From: Burkholderiales bacterium
GTDB lineage: Bacteria; Pseudomonadota; Gammaproteobacteria; Burkholderiales; Burkholderiaceae_C
DNA: 6,238 bases
Direction of reading: 5' to 3'
Assembly (NCBI GenBank): GCA_025352345.1
Contig: JANXTP010000152.1
Span: 1 to 6,238 of the forward strand
A program made the position numbers and the translations under genes. Shown here in pieces: positions 1 through 6,238 of this stretch (position 1 is its first letter; each line of letters opens with the position of its first letter). The notes under the pieces are model-generated. The model worked only from the letters and a program-made list of their open reading frames with translations. It did no database searches and had not been told where the DNA came from.

Positions 1-1602
1 GCCGAGATGCCGCAGGTGTCGGCCGACTTCAAGACCTACACGCTGAAGATCCGGCCCGGCATCTACTTCGCCGATGACCCGGCGTTCAAGGGGAAGAAGC
101 GCGAGCTGGTGGCCGCCGATTACGTTTACTCGCTCAAACGCATCTTCGACCCGCGCTGGAAGAGCCCGAGCTACCCGGGCCTGGCCGATGAACAGGTGCT
201 GGGCCTGGACGCGCTGCGCACCAAAGCCGTCAAGGACCGCACGCCGTTCGACTACGACACCGAGATCGAAGGCCTGCGCACCCTCGACCGCTACACCTTG
301 CGCATCACGCTGGGCAAGCCCAGCCCGCGCTTCATCAACAACTTCACCAGCGCCGGCGCGCTGGCGCGCGAGGTGGTCGAGGCCTATGGCGACAAGATCA
401 TGGAGCACCCGGTGGGCACGGGGCCGTATGTGCTCAGCGAATGGCAGCGCTCGTCGCGGATGGTGCTGACGCGCAACCCGAATTTCCGCGAGCAGGTCTA
501 CCAGGCCACCCCACCGGCCGACGACCCGGTGGCTCAGGCGATCTACCAGAAGCTCAATGGCCGGCGCCTGCCGATGATCGACCGCGTCGAGGTGTCGATA
601 GTGCAGGAATCGCAGCCGCGCTGGCTGGCCTTCTTGAACGCCGAGCACGACATGATCGAGCGCCTGCCGGCCGAGTTCGCCAACATCGCGATCCCGAACA
701 ACCGCATCGCACCGAACCTCGCGGCGCGCGGCATCCAGATGGTGCGCACGCCGGGCTCGGACATCGCGTTCACCTACTTCAACATGCAGGACCCGCTGGT
801 CGGCGGGTACACACCGGAGAAGGTCGCGCTGCGCCGGGCGATCGCGCTGGCTTACGACACCGCCACCGAAATCCGCATGGTGCGCCGCAACCAGGCGGTG
901 CCGGCCGAGAGCACGCTGCCGCCGATGACCTTCGGCTTCGATCCGCACTGGAAGTCGGAGATGAGCCTGTACGACCCAGCGCGCGCGGAGGCGCTGCTCG
1001 ACCTGTACGGCTATGTCGACCGTGACGGCGATGGCTGGCGCGACCAGCCCGACGGCCGGCCGCTGAAGCTGACCTACAGCACCTCGCCCGACCAGACCTC
1101 GCGGCAGATCAACGAGCTGTGGAAGAAGTACATGGACGCGATCCACATCAAGGTCGAGTTCAAGATCGGCCAGTGGCCCGAGCAGTTGAAGGCCGCACGC
1201 GCCGGCAAGATCATGATGTGGGGGCTGGGCCAGAGCGCCGGCTCACCCGATGCCGACGGCTTCCTCGCGCTGGCCTACGGGCCGCAGAAGGGCGAGGGCA
1301 ACCTCGCCTTCTTCGACCTGCCGGCCTTCAACAAGCTCTACGACGCGCAGACCGTGCTCGGCGACACGCCCGAGCGCCTCGCGCTGATGCAGGACGCCAG
1401 CAAGCTGCTGGTCGCCTACATGCCGATGAAGGTGCACGCCCACCGCATCGCCACCGACCTGATGTTTCCGTGGGTGATCGGCTACCAGCGCCACCCGTTC
1501 ATGCGCGAGTTCTGGCGCTACATCGACATCGACATCGACATCGACATCGACATCGACATCGACATCGACATCGACACTGAACGGGCTGCCGCGAAAAAGT
1601 GA
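1..1602 (+). CDS. ABC transporter substrate-binding protein, family 5 (peptide/oligopeptide type), 5'-partial
   Basis: Periplasmic solute receptor that would deliver a ligand, probably a peptide or similar molecule, to an ABC importer. The frame is open from base 1 and the ATG at 7 is almost certainly internal: the visible sequence begins mid-domain ('MPQVSADFKTYTLKIRPG'), and the signal peptide and first lobe segment are missing. There are 533 visible codons. Family hallmarks are the 'IRPGIYFADDPAF' start of the conserved core, 'AADYVYSLKRIFDP', and the signature VGTGPYVL (visible residues 138-145) followed by 'RNPNF'. Further on come 'ALRRAIALAYDT' and a C-terminal 'PWVIGYQRHPF'. Residues 340-348 (DRDGDGWRD) fit a DxDxDGxxD calcium-type loop, a pattern often seen at this place in the family. 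The protein ends in nine Ile-Asp repeats (visible residues 508-525) and then TERAAAKK. No permease or ATPase genes are in view, so the ligand cannot be inferred. The gene converges on rodA with 27 bp between the stops. Family assignment is strong; substrate is unknown. Confidence 0.93.
   Translation, partial: AEMPQVSADFKTYTLKIRPGIYFADDPAFKGKKRELVAADYVYSLKRIFDPRWKSPSYPGLADEQVLGLDALRTKAVKDRTPFDYDTEIEGLRTLDRYTLRITLGKPSPRFINNFTSAGALAREVVEAYGDKIMEHPVGTGPYVLSEWQRSSRMVLTRNPNFREQVYQATPPADDPVAQAIYQKLNGRRLPMIDRVEVSIVQESQPRWLAFLNAEHDMIERLPAEFANIAIPNNRIAPNLAARGIQMVRTPGSDIAFTYFNMQDPLVGGYTPEKVALRRAIALAYDTATEIRMVRRNQAVPAESTLPPMTFGFDPHWKSEMSLYDPARAEALLDLYGYVDRDGDGWRDQPDGRPLKLTYSTSPDQTSRQINELWKKYMDAIHIKVEFKIGQWPEQLKAARAGKIMMWGLGQSAGSPDADGFLALAYGPQKGEGNLAFFDLPAFNKLYDAQTVLGDTPERLALMQDASKLLVAYMPMKVHAHRIATDLMFPWVIGYQRHPFMREFWRYIDIDIDIDIDIDIDIDIDTERAAAKK
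1522..1575 (+). repeat. Perfect hexanucleotide tandem repeat (ATCGAC)x9, in frame in the substrate-binding protein gene
   Basis: Nine uninterrupted copies of ATCGAC (54 bp) encode (Ile-Asp)x9 near the C-terminus of the substrate-binding protein, directly after 'FWRY' and before 'TERAAAKK'. Every Ile is ATC and every Asp is GAC, with no synonymous change. That fits recent replication-slippage expansion better than selection on protein sequence alone. The unit is 6 bp, so gain or loss of copies keeps the frame and changes only tail length, by two residues per unit. Homologues probably carry one or two copies of this motif; this is inference from the ordinary-looking flanks. Confidence 0.97.
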
Positions 1603-1629
1603 GCGATCGTGGGTGGTGGCGTGGGCGCT

Positions 1630-2784
1630 TCAGCCCTGCACCAGCCGCTTGTTCTTCGCGATCGACATCAAGATGCCCAGGCCCAGCCCCAAGATCACCA
1701 TCGCGGTGCCGCCGTAGCTGACGAAGGGCAGCGGCACACCGACCACCGGCAGGATGCCACTGACCATGCCCATGTTGACGAAGGCGTAGGTGAAGAAGCT
1801 CATCGTGATGGCACCGGCCAGCAGCCGGGTGAAGGCGTTGGGCGCGTCAGACGCGATCATCAAGCCGCGCACGATCAGGCACAAAAAGCCGACCATCAGG
1901 CCGACGCAGCCGATCAGGCCGAACTCCTCCGAATACGCGGCGAAGATGAAGTCAGTGGTGCGCTCGGGGATGAATTCCAGGTGCGTCTGCGTGCCCTTCA
2001 TGAAGCCCTTGCCGGTGACGCCGCCGGAGCCGATCGCGATCATTCCCTGGATGATGTGGAAACCCTTGCCCAGGGGGTCGGTGGTCGGGTCGAGCAGCGT
2101 GCAGACGCGGTTCTTCTGGTAGTCGCGCATCATCGGCCACTTCACATCGGGCTCGCAGATCGCATCGCCTGACAGCACCAGCGCGGTAATGGCCACCGCG
2201 GCCACCACCACCACCGGAATGATCAGCTTCCACGACAGGCCGGCGAAGAAGATCACGAACAGTCCTGCGGCCAGCACCAGGATTGCGGTACCCAGGTCAG
2301 GCTGCTTGACGATCAAGCCGACCGGCACCGCCAGGATCAGCAGCGCGACCACGAAATCGAGCGCACGCACCTGGCCTTCGCGGCGCTGGAACCACCAGGC
2401 CAGCATCAGCGGCATCGCGATCTTCAGGATCTCGCTGGGCTGGATCACGATGCCCACATCCAGCCAGCGGGTGGCGCCCTTCTTGGTGACGCCGACCAGC
2501 GCGGTGGCCACCAGCAGCGTCACGCCCACCGCGTACAGCGGCACAGCCAGCGCCATCAGCCGCTGCGGCGGCACCTGGGCGACGACGAACAGGATGCCGG
2601 CCGCCAGCACCATGTTGCGCGCGTGATCGACGAAGCGCGTGCCGTGGTCGAAGCCGGCGGAATACATCGTCGTCAGCCCGATCGCTGACAGCACCAGCAC
2701 CACCAGCAGCAACGGTCCGTCGAAGCCACGGAACAGCGGCAGCACACGCTGCAGCAACGACGGCTTTTCGAACGACCGTCTCAT
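1630..2784 (-). CDS. rodA: Rod shape-determining protein RodA (SEDS peptidoglycan glycosyltransferase)
   Basis: Inner-membrane glycan polymerase of the elongasome. It joins lipid II units into glycan strands and acts with PBP2. At 384 residues it is of normal length for the family (E. coli about 370), with roughly ten hydrophobic membrane segments. Visible SEDS motifs are 'GATRWLDVG..IQPSEILKIA' (residues 103-123), KQPDLGTA (160-167), 'DPLGKGFHIIQ' (236-246), 'LEFIPERTTDFIFA' (269-282) and 'GILPVVGVPLPFVSYGGT' (343-360). D278 in TTDFIFA corresponds to the essential Asp262 of E. coli RodA. The extracytoplasmic loop before DPLGKG contains C210 and C228, a possible disulfide pair. The ATG start overlaps the mrdA stop by 4 bp (ATGA); no good Shine-Dalgarno sequence precedes it, so translation probably depends on coupling to mrdA. 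This is the last gene of the cluster in the window. FtsW is the main alternative SEDS protein, but the pairing with PBP2 and the mre genes argues for RodA. Confidence 0.97.
   Translation of the reverse strand: MRRSFEKPSLLQRVLPLFRGFDGPLLLVVLVLSAIGLTTMYSAGFDHGTRFVDHARNMVLAAGILFVVAQVPPQRLMALAVPLYAVGVTLLVATALVGVTKKGATRWLDVGIVIQPSEILKIAMPLMLAWWFQRREGQVRALDFVVALLILAVPVGLIVKQPDLGTAILVLAAGLFVIFFAGLSWKLIIPVVVVAAVAITALVLSGDAICEPDVKWPMMRDYQKNRVCTLLDPTTDPLGKGFHIIQGMIAIGSGGVTGKGFMKGTQTHLEFIPERTTDFIFAAYSEEFGLIGCVGLMVGFLCLIVRGLMIASDAPNAFTRLLAGAITMSFFTYAFVNMGMVSGILPVVGVPLPFVSYGGTAMVILGLGLGILMSIAKNKRLVQG
2781..2784 (-). other. mrdA/rodA stop-start overlap (ATGA)
   Basis: The rodA ATG shares bases with the mrdA TGA. 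No clear Shine-Dalgarno sequence is present upstream in the Ala-rich mrdA tail, so coupling would tie the amounts of PBP2 and its partner polymerase RodA together. Coupling is inferred, not shown. Confidence 0.9.
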
Positions 2785-4874
2785 CGCTTGCTGGCCGGGT
2801 GACCCGAGGCGTCGGCTGCGACCGCGGTGGAGATCACGGCACCGGATTCGCCCACTGCGGCAGGCGCAGACGCCGCAGCGGCCGCGCCGGAAGCGGCAGA
2901 AGCGGGCGCTGCCGCCATCGCCGGCAGGTTCGGGTTACCGGGCAGCACCAGGTCCTGGAGGTGTCGCGGCGTGCCGATCGGTGCCGCCGACGTGCCGGCC
3001 TGGGTGGCCACGATGTCCTCTTCGCTGGGCACCTGGCCCAGCAGCATGTAGTCGAACACCCGGCGTGCGATTGGCGCCGCGGCACCGGCGCCCCAGCCGG
3101 CGTTCTCGACGATCACCGCGACCGCGATCTGCGGGTTATCCAGCGGCGCGAAGGCGATGTACAGCGCGTGATCGCGCAGGTGCTCCTCGACCCGGTTCGC
3201 GCTGTACTTCTCGTTCTGCTTCAGGCCCACCGCCTGCGCAGTGCCGGTCTTGCCGCCGCTCAGATAGCCGGCACCGGCGAACACCCGCGCCGAGGTGCCG
3301 GAGATCGTCACGCCGTTCATCGCCTGGCGGATCACCTCGACCTGCTCCGGTTTCAGGTCGATCGGTGCAATCGCCTGGGCTGAAATCTGCCGCTTGGCGC
3401 CACTCAGCACGTCGTCGATATGGCGCACCAGCCGCGGCTCGTAGCGCTGCCCCCCGGAAGACAGCGCGGCCACTGCGGTGGCCATCTGCAGCATCGTGAA
3501 GCTGTTGTAGCCCTGCCCGATGCCCAGCGAAATCGTCTCGCCGGCGTACCACTTCTGCTGGTCGGCCCGCTTGTAGGCACGCCGCTTCCACTCGGTCGAC
3601 GGCAGCAGGCCGGTGACCTCACCCTGGACATCGATGCCGGTCTTGCGGCCGAAGCCGAACGGCGACAGCTGGTCGTGGATCAGGTCCACGCCCATCTCGT
3701 TGGCCAGTGTGTAGAAGTAGACGTTGCTCGATTCGACGATGGCCCTGCGCATGTCCATGACGCCGCCGCGCTCGTTCTCCGGGCTGCCGTAGCGGTGGCC
3801 GCCGAACATGAAGAAACCGGGGTCGTTGATCAGCGTGCTGGGCGAGCGCTTGTTCGCGTTCAGCGCCGCCATCGCCATGAAGGGCTTGAAGGTCGAGCCC
3901 GGCGGGTAGGTGCCGCGCAGCGCGCGGTTCAGCAGAGGCTTGTCCAGCGACTCGTTGAGTTCCTTCCAGCTCTCGCTGTCGATGCCGTCGACGAACAGGT
4001 TGGGGTCGAAGGTGGGCTTGCTGACGAAGGCCAGCACCTCGCCGCTGCGTGGATCGATCGCGACCAGCGCGCCTCGCCGGTCACCATACAGCGTTTCGAC
4101 CAGCGCCTGCAGCCGGATGTCGATCGACAGCACCACGGTGTTGCCCGGCGTCGCCGGGTTGCTGTGCAGGCGCCGCACCGCGCGGCCCGAGGCGCTGGTC
4201 TCGACCTCCTCGAAGCCGGTCGTGCCATGCAGATCGGCCTCGTAACTCTGCTCGATGCCGAGCTTGCCGATGTACTCGGTGCCACGGTAGTTGGGCGCGT
4301 CCTCGGCGTCGTCGATGACTTCCTTTTCGGCCTGGTTGATGCGCCCGATGTAGCCCAGCAAATGGCTGCCCACCTCGCCCAAAGGGTAGTTGCGAAACAG
4401 CCGCGCCTTCACCTCGACGCCGGGAAAACGGTAACGCTGGGCGGTGAAGCGGGCGACCTCCTCATCGGTCAGCTTGGTGCGGATCGGCAGCGACTCGAAG
4501 TTCTTGCTCTCGTCCATCAGCCGCTTGAATCGCTTGCGGTCCCGCGGCAGGATGTCGATCACCTCGGCGAGCTGGTTGATCGTGGCGTCGAGGTCGTCGA
4601 TGCGCGCCGGCATCAATTCCAGCGTGTAGGCCGAGTAGTTGTTGGCCAGCACGACACCGTTGCGGTCGACGATCAGCCCGCGATTCGGCACGATCGGCAC
4701 CACCGAGATGCGGTTGTTCTCGGCCCGCACGCTCAGCTCTTCGTGCTTGGCCACCTGCAGATGCGTCAGCCGAAAAGCCAGCAGGCCGAAGCACAGCAGC
4801 ACGAAGGCCGCGGCCGCAACCAGCCGCGTGTGAAAACGGCGCAGCTCCTGCTCGACGTTCTTGATTTCAGTCAC
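2781..4874 (-). CDS. mrdA: Penicillin-binding protein 2 (elongasome D,D-transpeptidase)
   Basis: Class B PBP that crosslinks peptidoglycan during cell elongation and activates RodA; a target of mecillinam-type beta-lactams. It has 697 residues from a GTG start. A short cytoplasmic N-terminus is followed by one membrane anchor (about residues 17-39). The PBP dimerisation/pedestal domain ('VPNRGLIVDRNG', 'RFPGVEVKARLFRNYPLG', 'YIGKLGIEQSYE') covers about 55-240, and the transpeptidase domain about 265-612. The catalytic motifs are complete: STFK with nucleophile S327 and K330, SxN at S382-S383-N384, and KTG at 542-544. The tail from about 650 is Ala-rich, making the protein longer than the 633-residue E. 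coli PBP2. The only cysteine is C28, in the membrane anchor. The GTG was chosen because it overlaps the mreD stop as GTGA and puts a typical N-terminus just before the anchor. The frame stays open upstream to 5741, but that part is mreD and mreC read out of frame. No clear Shine-Dalgarno sequence precedes the GTG. The stop overlaps the rodA start by 4 bp. Confidence 0.97.
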   Translation of the reverse strand: MTEIKNVEQELRRFHTRLVAAAAFVLLCFGLLAFRLTHLQVAKHEELSVRAENNRISVVPIVPNRGLIVDRNGVVLANNYSAYTLELMPARIDDLDATINQLAEVIDILPRDRKRFKRLMDESKNFESLPIRTKLTDEEVARFTAQRYRFPGVEVKARLFRNYPLGEVGSHLLGYIGRINQAEKEVIDDAEDAPNYRGTEYIGKLGIEQSYEADLHGTTGFEEVETSASGRAVRRLHSNPATPGNTVVLSIDIRLQALVETLYGDRRGALVAIDPRSGEVLAFVSKPTFDPNLFVDGIDSESWKELNESLDKPLLNRALRGTYPPGSTFKPFMAMAALNANKRSPSTLINDPGFFMFGGHRYGSPENERGGVMDMRRAIVESSNVYFYTLANEMGVDLIHDQLSPFGFGRKTGIDVQGEVTGLLPSTEWKRRAYKRADQQKWYAGETISLGIGQGYNSFTMLQMATAVAALSSGGQRYEPRLVRHIDDVLSGAKRQISAQAIAPIDLKPEQVEVIRQAMNGVTISGTSARVFAGAGYLSGGKTGTAQAVGLKQNEKYSANRVEEHLRDHALYIAFAPLDNPQIAVAVIVENAGWGAGAAAPIARRVFDYMLLGQVPSEEDIVATQAGTSAAPIGTPRHLQDLVLPGNPNLPAMAAAPASAASGAAAAASAPAAVGESGAVISTAVAADASGHPASKR
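4871..4874 (-). other. mreD/mrdA stop-start overlap (GTGA)
   Basis: The mrdA GTG start shares bases with the mreD TGA stop. No purine-rich ribosome binding sequence is seen in the preceding 20 nt, so PBP2 translation probably relies on termination-reinitiation after mreD. This overlap also decides the mrdA start, since the reading frame itself is open for another 289 codons upstream. Confidence 0.88.
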
Positions 4875-5392
4875 AGTGGACGATTCTGGTCGCGGTCGGG
4901 AGCGCGGCGCTGCGGGGCCAGCAGCAGCCAGGTCGCGAGCGGCCACAGCAAGGCCTCGAACACCGGTGCCAGCAAGGCCTGCCAGCCCGGCAGCATGCCG
5001 CCGGCGATCATCCGCACGGCGAACGACACGAGGTGAGCGGCGACAAACAGCGGCAGGATCTGCAGCGCCTGCGATGGCAGGTCGAACCACAGCAAGCGGC
5101 GGTGAATGGTCGTTGCCGCGTAGGCCAGCAGCGTGTAGGCCAGCGCATGCTGGCCGAGCAGCGCGCCGTCGTGCACATCCATCAGCAGGCCGAACATGAA
5201 GGCCACGCCGACACCGACGCGGCGCGTCTGGTGCACGTTCCAGAACACCAGCACCAGCGCCAGCGCGTCGGGTGCCGCCGGATGACGGCCCAGCGGCACC
5301 AGGTTGATCGCCAGCGCACCCAGCAGCGTGAACCACAGGAACAGCGGGTTGACCGGCAGCAGCAGCTGATCGGTGCGGCGCGGCAGGATCAT
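4871..5392 (-). CDS. mreD: Rod shape-determining protein MreD
   Basis: Small polytopic inner-membrane protein of the elongasome that works with MreC to connect MreB to the RodA-PBP2 synthase. At 173 residues it is close to E. coli MreD (162). Hydrophobic stretches at about residues 15-34, 43-52, 59-73, 77-97, 108-130 and 138-159 suggest five to six membrane segments. The family pattern is visible: a 'PD' after the first segment (41-42), then 'FWNVHQTRRVGVGVAFMFGL' leading into 'LMDVHDGALLGQHALAY' (70-86), with an Asp and Gly-rich LGxHAL turn. Sequence conservation is usually weak in MreD, so position between mreC and mrdA is an important part of the call. The ATG overlaps the mreC stop (ATGA) and the stop overlaps the mrdA GTG (GTGA). 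A weak AGGAAA lies 11 nt upstream, inside mreC. Confidence 0.93.
   Translation of the reverse strand: MILPRRTDQLLLPVNPLFLWFTLLGALAINLVPLGRHPAAPDALALVLVFWNVHQTRRVGVGVAFMFGLLMDVHDGALLGQHALAYTLLAYAATTIHRRLLWFDLPSQALQILPLFVAAHLVSFAVRMIAGGMLPGWQALLAPVFEALLWPLATWLLLAPQRRAPDRDQNRPL
5389..5392 (-). other. mreC/mreD stop-start overlap (ATGA)
   Basis: The mreD ATG and the mreC TGA share bases in ATGA, so ribosomes ending mreC can restart directly on mreD. The overlap position is read directly from the sequence; coupling is inferred. Confidence 0.9.
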
Positions 5393-6238
5393 CGGCGTGC
5401 CGCTTTCCTGGAGTGACTGCCCGAGGCGGCCGATGCGGCGGCAGACGCCGAGGTTGCGGCTTCTGCTGCAGGCTCCGGGCGCGGCGGCAGCTGCAAGCCG
5501 ATCGGCTCCAACAGCAACACATGGCGCACCCCGTCGGGCAGCGCCGCTGGCGCCAGCAGGATCTTGGCGAAGCCGGAATCGACCTTGCGATCGATGGCCA
5601 CCACGGTGGCCACCGGCAGGCCCGGCGGGTAGACGCCATCGACGCCGGAGGTCTGCAGCAGATCGCCGACCTGTACATCGGCATTGCCCGCCATGAAGCG
5701 CAGTTCGAGGGCGTCGCCGGTGGTCGAGCCATAGGCCGCACTACGCGCCTGGGTGCGGCTGTTCAGCACCGGCACGGCCGCGTCCTTGTCGGTCAGCAAG
5801 GTCACCTCCGACGACAGCGGATAGACCCGCGTCACCTGGCCGATCACCCCCGCTTCGCTGATCACTGGCGAGCCCGCCACGATGCCTTGCGCCAGCCCGC
5901 GGTCGACCACCACCTTGCGCGAGTAGGGGTCGGTCGATTCATACAGCACCTCGGCCGCCTGCGAGTGCACCGCCAGACCGGCCCGCAATTCAAGCAGCGC
6001 TCGCAGCCGTGTGTTCTCGGCCTGCAGCTGATCGACCCGGTTGACGCGCAGCGCCTGGTCGGCCAGCGCGCGGCGGGTGACCGATTCATTGGCGATGGCG
6101 GCTTCAAGTCCTGCCGCGTACTCGACGGCCGACTCACTCAGTTCGACCGGCGCCAGCAGGGTGCGCTGCACCGGATGCAGCGCGGTGGCCAGCAGTGCAC
6201 GCAGCGGCTGGGTCAGCTTGAAGCGCACGTCGGCCACC
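5389..6238 (-). CDS. mreC: Rod shape-determining protein MreC, 5'-partial
   Basis: Bitopic inner-membrane scaffold whose periplasmic part binds and activates PBP2 in the elongasome. The window holds the C-terminal 282 residues. The first complete codon is GTG (6237), but this is an internal Val: 'VADVRFKLTQPLRA' normally follows the single membrane segment in this family. About 35-40 N-terminal residues, including that segment, should therefore lie beyond the edge. Visible in order (numbered from that Val) are a coiled coil at about 34-90 with 'LQAENTRLRALLEL' (71-84), then the beta domains. These carry 'YSRKVVVDRG..QGI..GSPVISEAGVIGQV' (105-135), 'EVTLLTD' (144-150) and the conserved 'SGVDGVYPPGLPVA' (197-210). 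The core ends at 'LLLEP' (241-245) and is followed by a low-complexity Pro/Ala/Ser tail with basic end 'SRKAARR'. The stop overlaps mreD by 4 bp. mreB is expected upstream, outside the window. Confidence 0.95.
   Translation of the reverse strand, partial: VADVRFKLTQPLRALLATALHPVQRTLLAPVELSESAVEYAAGLEAAIANESVTRRALADQALRVNRVDQLQAENTRLRALLELRAGLAVHSQAAEVLYESTDPYSRKVVVDRGLAQGIVAGSPVISEAGVIGQVTRVYPLSSEVTLLTDKDAAVPVLNSRTQARSAAYGSTTGDALELRFMAGNADVQVGDLLQTSGVDGVYPPGLPVATVVAIDRKVDSGFAKILLAPAALPDGVRHVLLLEPIGLQLPPRPEPAAEAATSASAAASAASGSHSRKAARR
5404..5409 (-). promoter_or_regulatory. Possible Shine-Dalgarno sequence for mreD (AGGAAA)
   Basis: AGGAAA on the minus strand, within the last codons of mreC, ends 11 nt before the mreD ATG. 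The spacing is longer than optimal and the match is partial, so it is at best a weak ribosome binding site supporting the stop-start overlap. It is the best candidate at any of the three junctions. Confidence 0.35.

Noticed and set aside
1522..1575. The hexanucleotide array as a CRISPR or iteron origin
   Set aside because: No spacers separate the units, the unit is only 6 bp, and the array is inside a coding frame with perfect periodicity; simple slippage explains it.
1119..1580. Plus-strand ORF ending in a His-Arg repeat
   Set aside because: It is the +2 reading of the hexanucleotide repeat and the binding-protein gene; the His-Arg tail is a by-product of the same DNA repeat, and the upstream translation is Arg/Ala-rich noise.
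1583..1636. Inverted repeat GGGCTG (1583-1588) / CAGCCC (1631-1636) as a shared bidirectional terminator
   Set aside because: Only 6 bp with a 42-nt loop, partly inside both coding regions and with no T-run after the arm in either direction; expected by chance in GC-rich DNA.
1609..2172. 187-codon plus-strand ORF antisense to the 3' half of rodA
   Set aside because: His/Asp/Gln/Ala-rich translation without recognisable features, exactly opposite conserved RodA sequence; a shadow ORF.
3420..5036. 538-codon plus-strand ORF antisense to mrdA
   Set aside because: Its translation is rich in Ala, Arg, Val, Asp and Gln and has no domain pattern. It lies opposite a fully conserved PBP2, so it is a codon-position shadow of a GC-rich gene.
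4875..5741. Open frame extending mrdA upstream by 289 codons (986 residues in total)
   Set aside because: It runs out of frame through mreD and the 3' part of mreC, and its translation is low-complexity Arg/Ala/Pro. The GTG at 4874 gives the normal PBP2 N-terminus and the GTGA overlap. High G+C keeps alternate frames open.
6235..6237. GTG as the start of mreC
   Set aside because: It falls at the conserved 'VADVRF' after the membrane anchor expected in MreC. Starting here would remove the anchor, and the gene clearly continues past the window edge.

Overview
This window comes from a high-G+C Gram-negative bacterium, most likely a betaproteobacterium of the order Burkholderiales. That placement rests on three things: the gene order mreC-mreD-mrdA-rodA, the style of the PBP2 N-terminus, and the Ala-rich tails on MreC and PBP2. 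No finer placement can be defended without a database search.

The right three quarters (1630-6238, all on the minus strand) is the elongasome or rod-shape cluster. Read in transcription order it is mreC (5' end beyond the right edge), mreD, mrdA (PBP2) and rodA. The three junctions are each exactly 4-bp stop/start overlaps (ATGA, GTGA, ATGA), so the genes form one tightly packed, probably translationally coupled unit. Together the products build the lateral wall. RodA polymerises glycan strands from lipid II, PBP2 crosslinks them and stimulates RodA, and MreC and MreD link this synthase pair to MreB filaments. mreB is expected just outside the window, upstream of mreC. No promoter for the unit lies inside the window.

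The left quarter (1-1602, plus strand) holds the C-terminal ~530 residues of a family 5 (peptide/oligopeptide type) ABC-transporter substrate-binding protein. Its N-terminus and signal peptide are cut off by the left edge. It converges on rodA with only 27 bp between the two stop codons, and no convincing intrinsic terminator is visible there.

The most unusual element is a perfect hexanucleotide tandem repeat, (ATCGAC)x9, at the 3' end of the substrate-binding protein gene. It encodes an uninterrupted nine-fold Ile-Asp tail just before the last residues. The copies are identical at the DNA level, which suggests recent slippage expansion of an ordinary C-terminal 'YIDID' sequence. I see no RNA genes, CRISPR, insertion sequences or unknown gene system, and apart from the repeat this looks like ordinary core-genome sequence.
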